From NCBI GenBank assembly GCA_050246475.1, contig JBFWVZ010000005.1, positions 62,001 through 126,000 of the forward strand: 64,000 nucleotides of DNA, written 5' to 3'. This document shows, piece by piece, positions 58,022-64,000 of the stretch. The stretch's first letter is position 1, and every line of letters begins with the position of its first letter. The position numbers and the translations under genes are program-made. The DNA is from CADEEL01 sp050246475. Its GTDB lineage: Bacteria > Pseudomonadota > Alphaproteobacteria > Caulobacterales > Aquidulcibacteraceae. The notes under the pieces were generated by a model. The model had not been told where the DNA came from. It was given only the letters and a program-made list of their open reading frames with translations, and searched no databases.

Positions 58022-59108
58022 AGAGATCAGGCCCTCCGGCTTCCTCGATCTTCTTGGCGCGGCCGCGCTCAATGAGGCAATTCAGATGCGCGATGGTTTC
58101 ACCCGTCGCCATGCCCAAAAGGTCAGGGCCGATGGCGCGGGCGAAGATCGCGCCGAAAAGATCGATGGCGCGCTTGGGCTCGCTCAAGCGCGAATGCAGG
58201 CGATCGAGCGCGCGCTCATGCCCGTCGATCAGATCTTGCAAGCGTTCGTGCGCGCCGGTGAACGGCTCGTTGTGCGCTGGCAGCACGAGCACGCCCGCTG
58301 GAATCTCACGCTTCAGTTTGGCGCAGGAATGGAGCCAATCGGCCAACGGATCGGCGTCCGGCTCTGTCGGGAACACCGATACGTTCGAAGAAATGCGCGG
58401 CAAAAGCTGATCGCCGGAGATGAAGAGATTGAGCTCTTCGTTGAGCAAACAGGAATGCTCCGGCGAATGGCCGTTCCCGGCGATGACGCGCCATGTGCGC
58501 CCGCCGATCTCGATCTCGTCTCCGTCCGTCATGCGCTTGTAGCCGTCCGGCAAACGCGACACCGCCTTGCCGAAGCCGCCGAAGCGCACGCGATAGGAAT
58601 CGAGCGCATCCTCATCCCAGCCCGCGGCGCGGAAGAAGGCCTCGCCCTCGTCTGGCGCCTCGCGGCCGGTGTCGGCCACGAGCATACGGCACATCGTGTA
58701 TTCGAGGCGCGATATCCAAAGACGGCATTGGAATTTGCGCGTGATCCATCCGGCCAAGCCGATGTGATCGGGGTGCATGTGCGTGACGATCACGCGCGAG
58801 ATCGGCTTTCCCTTGAGCGCCGGGCTGGCGAAGATCGTGCGCCAATGCGTGCGGGATTCATCGGTGCCGACGCCGGTGTCCACCAGCGTCCAGCCCGCTT
58901 CTTCTTCGATGAGCCAGAGGTTGATCCATTTGAGCGCGAACGGGAGCGGCATGCGCACCCACAGAACGCCGGGCGCGACCTCTTTGGTCGTGCCGGCTTC
59001 GGGCGCGTCTCCGCAGGGATAATCGAGCTTGGAGCGCGTCTTCGGCGGCGCAAGCTCCTCCACGCCGTCCTGAGACATGGCGGGCTGGGAGGCGGCGGGT
59101 TCGGTCAT
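58008..59108 (-). CDS. Metallo-beta-lactamase fold hydrolase
   Basis: This 366-aa protein has the metal-binding motif THMHPDHIG (about residues 109-117) and a later GNGHSPEHSCL and SGDQLLPR. The extra C-terminal helical domain (about 285-360) is typical of a group that includes hydroxyacylglutathione-hydrolase-like enzymes and LACTB2-like nucleases. The substrate is unknown. It is first of three genes (MBL, small membrane protein, YbjQ) on the minus strand. Confidence 0.88.
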   Translation of the reverse strand: MTEPAASQPAMSQDGVEELAPPKTRSKLDYPCGDAPEAGTTKEVAPGVLWVRMPLPFALKWINLWLIEEEAGWTLVDTGVGTDESRTHWRTIFASPALKGKPISRVIVTHMHPDHIGLAGWITRKFQCRLWISRLEYTMCRMLVADTGREAPDEGEAFFRAAGWDEDALDSYRVRFGGFGKAVSRLPDGYKRMTDGDEIEIGGRTWRVIAGNGHSPEHSCLLNEELNLFISGDQLLPRISSNVSVFPTEPDADPLADWLHSCAKLKREIPAGVLVLPAHNEPFTGAHERLQDLIDGHERALDRLHSRLSEPKRAIDLFGAIFARAIGPDLLGMATGETIAHLNCLIERGRAKKIEEAGGPDLYVAA

Positions 59109-59217
59109 GACGGGAGTCTAGGCTTCTCCGGGGCGGGAGGGAAAGAGCTATCCACGGGATGGCTCGCGCCCAGGTAGCGTCGATGTTATCGTGAGCCAAC
59201 AAGAACAGGGGGTTGGG

Positions 59218-60597
59218 ATGGGCCTTCTCTGGCGGGCGGCCGCGCTGGCGCTTTCCGTGACATGCGCGGGATGCATGTCCTCCAACGTCTTCCTGCACCG
59301 CGGGACGCCGCTGGCGCAGCAGATGGCGGAGTTCAACGACGCCGCCGCCGAGAGCGACCGGCAGCTCATCGTGCAGAACATCTTGCGCGCGCGGGACCGG
59401 GAATCGCTCTCCTTCGCGCGTGTTTCACAATTCCGCAGCACGGCGACGCGGCAAGTGACGACGGGCGTCGGCTCAACGCTCAACGAGGGCGCGGGCAACG
59501 ATATCGCGACGCCAAGCCTCAGCGTTGTCGGCAGCACGGCGCCGGCCTTCGATTTCCCCGTTCTCTCGACGCAGAATTTTAGCCGCGCGATCCACAACCG
59601 GGTCGATCCGGAGCTCTACTTCAACTTGACGGAGCAAGGCTGGCCTTCGGGCTTGCTGCACATGCTCTTTATCGAAAACATGGAGCTCTCGTGCACGCTG
59701 GTGGAGCGGACCGGGCGCTTGCTCTACGGAGAAAGCGCGGCGCAAGCGCCAGAGGCGCCGGCGCCAGGCCAAGAGATGACGCCGATTCAATCCGACGAGC
59801 TGGCGCGGCGCAGCGAAGTCGCACGCGCGCTCAATGCATGCGCGCGCGACCGCACAACGATGCTGACGTTGAGCAACGACCCCACGGAATGGGGCGCCTA
59901 CGAGCAATTCTACGTATGGGTGCGCATCCTGCTCTCCGCGCCGGGAGCGCCGTGGCGCGTATGCTCCCGCAATGCCACGCCCGTGCTCAATCCGCCGCTC
60001 CAGCCAAATCAGCCGGTCGATGTCGGCGATCTCGTCACGCTGAGCCAGCGCCCAAATCTCAGCTGGGTGCGCGACGCAGATCAACGCTGGCAGCTACGGC
60101 GCACAGGGGCCGAATATCGCTTCGCGCTCGGATGCGCGGGACACAAGGACGAGGTGGCCGTTGCGATTGCAGAAGAACCACGCGAGCAGAGCGGCGCCGG
60201 CTCATCATCCGACAGCGGCCGCGTGCGGCTGCGCTCGCTTGTCAGCATCCTCTACTATCTTGGCGAAGTCGCGCGCGAGGAGACCGAGCATCCCACGCAC
60301 ATCGTGCGCGCTCCGCAGCTCAATTACGAGCCGGCAACCCCCGGCCAATGGGAATCGAGGCTTGGCGATCCCGCACAAGATCTGCAGATCTTTCGCCTTA
60401 CCTCTAACGGTGCGGAAGACGGCGTCCGCGTCCGGCATCACGGTGAGACATACGTCGTCCCGTACACGCCCGCCGCGCCAGGGGTGAATCGAACGCATCG
60501 CTCACAGCAAGTGATCGAGCTCTTGCTGCAAATCCTCAATCTCTTCCAGACGCGCGAGGATTTGCCGTCCACGCCGACCGTGAACATCGCGCGCTAG
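59218..60597 (+). CDS. Large hypothetical lipoprotein
   Basis: This 459-aa protein starts at 59218 (MGLLWRAAALALSV) with AGGGGG upstream. Lipobox VTCAGC gives lipidation at Cys 19. The rest has no recognised domain: an N-terminal helical part (LIVQNILRARDRESLSFARVSQF), a long central region with several Cys and a C-terminal helix (VIELLLQILNLFQTRED) ending TPTVNIAR. The start of the mature protein looks conserved (GTPLAQQMAEFNDAAAESD), which suggests a defined family. It sits in the outer or inner membrane and may be part of an envelope complex. Confidence 0.7.
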   Translation: MGLLWRAAALALSVTCAGCMSSNVFLHRGTPLAQQMAEFNDAAAESDRQLIVQNILRARDRESLSFARVSQFRSTATRQVTTGVGSTLNEGAGNDIATPSLSVVGSTAPAFDFPVLSTQNFSRAIHNRVDPELYFNLTEQGWPSGLLHMLFIENMELSCTLVERTGRLLYGESAAQAPEAPAPGQEMTPIQSDELARRSEVARALNACARDRTTMLTLSNDPTEWGAYEQFYVWVRILLSAPGAPWRVCSRNATPVLNPPLQPNQPVDVGDLVTLSQRPNLSWVRDADQRWQLRRTGAEYRFALGCAGHKDEVAVAIAEEPREQSGAGSSSDSGRVRLRSLVSILYYLGEVAREETEHPTHIVRAPQLNYEPATPGQWESRLGDPAQDLQIFRLTSNGAEDGVRVRHHGETYVVPYTPAAPGVNRTHRSQQVIELLLQILNLFQTREDLPSTPTVNIAR

Positions 60598-60601
60598 CGC
60601 A

Positions 60602-61462
60602 TTACGCCTTGCGCAGCGGAATCTTGAGGAAGGCGGCGCCGTTGTCCTCCGCGGGCGGGAGTTCGCCGGCGCGGATGTTCACCTGCACGGAGGGGAAGAG
60701 AAGCACAGGCGGGGTCAGCTCCTTATCCCGCGCCCGGCGCATCTCCACGAAAGCGGCTTCCCCGAGCCCGCCGAACATCACGTTGGCGCGCTGGTCTGTA
60801 AGGCTCGTGACGGCGACGCGCTCCTTGCGATCGCCGGCCAGATAATCGTGGCAAAGGAAGAGGCGCGTGTTCGCGGGCAGCGCCATGATCTTCTGCAGCG
60901 AACGGAAGAGCGTCGGCGCATCGCCGCCGGGAAAGTCCGTGCGCGCGACGCCGTAATCCGCATTGAAGAACGTATCGCCCACGAAGGCCGCATCGCCGAA
61001 CACGTAGGTGACGTCATTGGCTGTGTGCCCAGGCGTTGAAAGGACGCGGCCTTCGATGCCGCCGAGCGGCAGCGGCTCATTATCCGTGAACTGACGATCG
61101 AAGTGCGCGGGCGTCGCGGCGGACACGCCCGCGAGATTGAAGCGCTTGTTCCAGGTCTCCTGCACGCTCGCCACGCCCGCGCCGATGCCGATCACGCCGC
61201 CCGCCTCGTCCTTCAGATACGGCGCGGCGCTCAGGTGATCGGCGTGGATGTGGGTTTCGAGGAGATAGTCGAGCGTCAGGCCCTCTTCGCGCAGAAACGC
61301 AAGAAGCGCATCGGCGCTCTTGGTGCTCCAGGCGCCGTTCACGGGATTATAGTCCAGCACCGGATCGACGATCGCGGCGCGCTTGGCGCCCGGATCGTAC
61401 GCCACATGCGTCCACGTGGCGGTGCCCTCGTGGAAGAAGGAGCGGACGGCCGGCGCGCTCAT
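60602..61462 (-). CDS. Persulfide dioxygenase-type metallo-beta-lactamase protein
   Basis: This 286-aa protein has the ETHE1-type metal motif THIHADHLS (about residues 70-78), followed by STPGHTANDVTYVFG and VGDTFFN. The LFLCHDYLAGDRKER segment is typical of the ETHE1/Blh group, which oxidises glutathione persulfide using iron. It lies directly downstream of a peroxiredoxin gene on the same strand (8 bp), consistent with sulfur and peroxide stress handling. Confidence 0.85.
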   Translation of the reverse strand: MSAPAVRSFFHEGTATWTHVAYDPGAKRAAIVDPVLDYNPVNGAWSTKSADALLAFLREEGLTLDYLLETHIHADHLSAAPYLKDEAGGVIGIGAGVASVQETWNKRFNLAGVSAATPAHFDRQFTDNEPLPLGGIEGRVLSTPGHTANDVTYVFGDAAFVGDTFFNADYGVARTDFPGGDAPTLFRSLQKIMALPANTRLFLCHDYLAGDRKERVAVTSLTDQRANVMFGGLGEAAFVEMRRARDKELTPPVLLFPSVQVNIRAGELPPAEDNGAAFLKIPLRKA

Positions 61463-61470
61463 GCGTTTGC

Positions 61471-62136
61471 TTAGTTCGCCTTGGGTTGCGGAACGATGCG
61501 CAGATACGGCTTGGGCGCTGTCCAGCCGCCGGGGAAACGCTCCTTGGCCTCTTCATCGCTCACCGACGGAACGATGATGACATCCTCGCCCTGCTTCCAG
61601 TCGGCGGGCGTGGCGACCTTGTGCTGCGCCGTCAGCTGGCAGCTATCGAGCAAGCGGAGCACTTCATCGAAATTGCGCCCGCTCGACATCGGATAGACGA
61701 GCGCAGCCTTGATAAGCTTGTCGGGGCCGATGATGTAAACGACGCGCACGGTGGCGTTCGTCGCGGCGGTGCGGCCTTGCGAGGAATTGCCCGCATCCAC
61801 CGGCAGCATGTCATAGAGCTTGGCGACGTTGAGATCGTGATCGCCGATGAGCGGATAGCCGGGCAGCGCACCCGTCACGTCCTTGATATCCCCGATCCAG
61901 CGCTTGTGATCTTCAACGGGATCAACGGAGAGACCCAGCACCTTGGTGTTGCGTTTGGCGAAGGCGGGCTCGAGCTTGGCGAGCGCGCCCAGCTCGGTGG
62001 TGCAGACCGGCGTGAAATCCTTGGGGTGCGAGAAGAGGATGCCCCACGAATTGCCGAGCCATTCGTGGAACTTGATGCGGCCTTGCGTCGTGTCGGCCTC
62101 GAAATCCGGCGCGGTGTCGCCGATGCGGAGAGACAT
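61471..62136 (-). CDS. 1-Cys peroxiredoxin (Prx6 type)
   Basis: This 221-aa peroxidase has the catalytic motif DFTPVCTTE (about residues 40-48), with a single peroxidatic Cys, and the C-terminal domain typical of Prx6 (KVATPADWKQGEDVIIVPS). No resolving Cys is seen in the usual place. It reduces hydrogen and organic peroxides in the cytosol. It is followed 8 bp later by the persulfide dioxygenase-like gene. Confidence 0.94.
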   Translation of the reverse strand: MSLRIGDTAPDFEADTTQGRIKFHEWLGNSWGILFSHPKDFTPVCTTELGALAKLEPAFAKRNTKVLGLSVDPVEDHKRWIGDIKDVTGALPGYPLIGDHDLNVAKLYDMLPVDAGNSSQGRTAATNATVRVVYIIGPDKLIKAALVYPMSSGRNFDEVLRLLDSCQLTAQHKVATPADWKQGEDVIIVPSVSDEEAKERFPGGWTAPKPYLRIVPQPKAN

Positions 62137-62231
62137 ACCCTACCTCCAGACAATGCGTATTTTGGGCGTGCTCTAGCATATGGGGTTGGGCTACTCCAAT
62201 CCTAGGCGAGTGTTGTCTCGGAGGAGAGTTG

Positions 62232-62627
62232 ATGCGGAAGTTTCTAGCGGCGGCGATTGTAGGCGCCGCTCTCCTCGTTCCGGCGGCTTCGGCGCAGAAC
62301 CAGGATGCCCCGCCGACGGCGCTGCTCACCGCCATGCACCGGGCCTGCACCTTGAACGGCAACACGCCAGGCGAATGCTCCTGCATGGCGGGCTACATGG
62401 TGGGCCTGCTGACGGATCAGGAGCTCTACGTGCTGGAGCCGGCGCTCGGCGCCATGACCGAGGGGCGCGACATCAACGATGAAGAAATGCAGGGCGTGAT
62501 GAGCCGGCTCATGGGCATGGGCCTGCCCGCCGAAGAAATGCGCGCGCTGGGCCAGAGCCTGCAAACCAAGGGCGCACGCATGCAGGCGGAATCCGCTCGC
62601 GTCGAGGCGCTCTGCCAGGCGCTCTAG
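62232..62627 (+). CDS. Secreted small hypothetical protein
   Basis: This 131-aa protein starts at 62232 (MRKFLAAAIVGAALLVP) with GGAGGAGAG upstream. The signal peptide ends ASAQ. The mature part is helical with Cys residues (RACTLNGNTPGECSCMAGY, C-terminal EALCQAL), which may form disulfides. I do not recognise the family. It is divergent from the peroxiredoxin gene and overlaps the acyl-CoA dehydrogenase stop by 4 bp (CTAG). Confidence 0.65.
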   Translation: MRKFLAAAIVGAALLVPAASAQNQDAPPTALLTAMHRACTLNGNTPGECSCMAGYMVGLLTDQELYVLEPALGAMTEGRDINDEEMQGVMSRLMGMGLPAEEMRALGQSLQTKGARMQAESARVEALCQAL

Positions 62628-64000
62628 AGCGCGAACTCGCTCAGCGCTTCGTCGAACAATTTGTCCGCGCCCAGACGAATGCGCACGAGCGTGGCGTGGG
62701 CGGTGGCGAGAATGCTCTCGGCGTAGAATGAAGCGAGCGCTTCGCGGGCGGGATCGCTCGTCCGCAGCAAAGCGCGCACCATGAGCATGCCGCCCAGCGC
62801 ATCGCCGGCGAGCGTGAGGTAGGCGCTGGCCCCGGCGAGCGCGTCGCGGCGCTCGGCGCGGAGCATGTAATCGGTCGCTTCGTTCAACGCATCGGCGGCT
62901 TGCGCCAGGCGCATCGCGGCGGCGGAGAGCGTGGTGCGCTCGGTGTCCATTGCTTCGGCGGCGACGGCGCGCATCTCGGCGATTAAAGAGCGCATGGCTT
63001 CGCCGCCATCGCCTTGCAGTTTGCGGCCGATAAGATCGATGGCCTGGATGCCGTTTGTGCCCTCATAGATCGGGGCGATGCGCGCGTCGCGATAGAATTG
63101 CGCGGCGCCGCCCTCCTCCACATAGCCCATGCCGCCGTGAATCTGGACGCCGAGGCTTGCGGCCTCGCAGCCCCAATCCGTGCTCCAGGCTTTCGCGATG
63201 GGCGTGAAGAGATCCTCGCGGGCGCCATCACCCCGGTCCGCGGCCGCGGCGGTTGCATAGCAGATGGCGCGCGCGGCCTGTGTCTTGGCTTTCATCAGCA
63301 CGAGCATGCGGCGTACGTCGGGATGATCGACGATCATCGCGCCGCCCTGCTTGCGCTCCTTCGCGTAGGCAAGCGCCTTCTGGTATGCGGCTTCCGCGAC
63401 AGCGACGCCTTCAAGGCCGACATTCAAGCGCGCGGCGTTCATCATCGTGAACATGGCCGCGAGCCCGCGATTCTCGGCGCCGACGAGCCACGCGGTCGCG
63501 CCCTCATAGGCCATCGAGCATGTGGGCGAGGCATGAATGCCCATCTTCTCTTCGATGCCGATGCAGCGCAGCGCGTTGCGCGAACCGTCAGGCAGAATCT
63601 TCGGCGCGAGGAAGAGCGAGATGCCCTTCGAGCCCGCGGGTGCATCGGGCATGCGCGCGAGGACGAGGTGGACGATATTGTCCGTCAGATCGTGTTCGCC
63701 CCAGGTGATGAAGATCTTTGTGCCTGTTAAGCGAAACGTTCCGTCCGCTGACGGTTCGGCTTTGGTGGTGAGGACGCCCAGATCGGAGCCGGCGTGCGGC
63801 TCCGTCAAATTCATCGTGCCGGTCCATTCGCCGGAGACGAGCTTGGGGAGGTAGCGCGCGCGCAGCTCATCGCTTGCGTGAAGCTGCAGCGCTTCGATGG
63901 CCCCAAGCGTCAACATGGGCGCCAGGCCAAAGCTCATGTTCGCGGCATGGATCATTTCGTAGACAGCGAGCGCGACGCTCTGCGGCAGGCCTTGACCGCC
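62624..64000 (-). CDS. Acyl-CoA dehydrogenase, C-terminal part
   Basis: The gene continues past the right edge; 458 codons are visible. The FAD-binding middle domain has LTEPHAGSDLGVLTTKAEP and FITWGEHDLTDNIVHLVLAR, and the C-terminal helical domain has QIHGGMGYVEEGGAAQFYRDARIAPIYEGTNGIQ. The length and the extra C-terminal domain indicate a DmdC or long-chain-type member. It catalyses alpha,beta-dehydrogenation of an acyl-CoA with electron transfer to ETF. The stop overlaps that of the convergent small secreted protein gene. Confidence 0.93.
   Translation of the reverse strand, partial: GGQGLPQSVALAVYEMIHAANMSFGLAPMLTLGAIEALQLHASDELRARYLPKLVSGEWTGTMNLTEPHAGSDLGVLTTKAEPSADGTFRLTGTKIFITWGEHDLTDNIVHLVLARMPDAPAGSKGISLFLAPKILPDGSRNALRCIGIEEKMGIHASPTCSMAYEGATAWLVGAENRGLAAMFTMMNAARLNVGLEGVAVAEAAYQKALAYAKERKQGGAMIVDHPDVRRMLVLMKAKTQAARAICYATAAAADRGDGAREDLFTPIAKAWSTDWGCEAASLGVQIHGGMGYVEEGGAAQFYRDARIAPIYEGTNGIQAIDLIGRKLQGDGGEAMRSLIAEMRAVAAEAMDTERTTLSAAAMRLAQAADALNEATDYMLRAERRDALAGASAYLTLAGDALGGMLMVRALLRTSDPAREALASFYAESILATAHATLVRIRLGADKLFDEALSEFAL

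Overview
This is a GC-rich, gene-dense stretch of a bacterial chromosome. It most resembles an alphaproteobacterium of the Caulobacterales/Hyphomonadaceae type. The taxonomic clues are a CckA hybrid histidine kinase encoded directly behind fliQ-fliR-flhB, a full CtrA-type box (TTAA-N7-TTAAC) between the divergent fliOP and flgBC-fliE operons, an alphaproteobacterial LexA box (GTTC-N7-GTTC) upstream of recA, a eukaryote-like NADP isocitrate dehydrogenase, and the MEP/isoprenoid pair dxs-ispA. No rRNA, tRNA, CRISPR array, transposase, integrase or prophage was seen, so this looks like core chromosome with a few accessory genes.

Layout. 1-9.4 kb: a DUF3667 membrane protein and enoyl-CoA hydratase, a double-TIR membrane protein, a secreted HExxH protein, ArsC, two TPR proteins, a DUF559 nuclease-like protein, a cold-shock protein and a Phd-like/PAS fusion. 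9.5-19.4 kb: rimO, a LysM lipoprotein, an MgtC-like membrane protein, a methyltransferase, trmJ, a second TIR/transmembrane protein, icd, and GIY-YIG and GNAT proteins. 19.4-24.8 kb: GNAT, alaS, a VOC protein and recA with its SOS box. 24.8-35 kb: cckA-flhB-fliR-fliQ, a DUF885 lipoprotein, an HxlR regulator with two very small genes beside it, fliP-fliO, and flgB-flgC-fliE. 35-38.9 kb: a compositionally odd J-domain-like membrane protein, dxs and ispA. 38.9-42.4 kb: a tight cluster with two more TIR/transmembrane proteins, a secreted protein that shares a domain with one of them, and an SDR. 42.7-50.6 kb: envelope and membrane proteins, a VOC protein, CsaA, xseB, a phosphatase, a deacetylase, YceI, ArsR and GST. 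50.6-64 kb: a TPR-sulfotransferase, two GFA-type zinc proteins, an HSDL2-like SDR, several envelope proteins, two metallo-beta-lactamase-fold enzymes, a peroxiredoxin and the 3' part of an acyl-CoA dehydrogenase.

How the genes work together. The flagellar genes encode most of the export gate (FliO/P/Q/R, FlhB) plus the proximal rod and its adaptor (FlgB, FlgC, FliE). CckA feeds the CtrA response regulator, and CtrA-like sites sit in front of these same operons, so regulator and targets are physically close. The most unusual material is four membrane-anchored TIR proteins within about 41 kb. All have a cytosolic N-terminal TIR fold. Three have a single transmembrane helix followed by different extracytoplasmic regions, and the fourth has two helices and a second TIR. 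Two of them lie in an apparent operon with a secreted protein that carries the same domain as the periplasmic end of one of the TIR proteins. This could be an envelope-sensing system signalling through TIR domains; that is inference.

Genome style. Genes commonly overlap by 4 bp both head-to-tail (ATGA/GTGA) and tail-to-tail (overlapping stop codons). Two families of GC-rich inverted-repeat elements sit between genes, two copies each.
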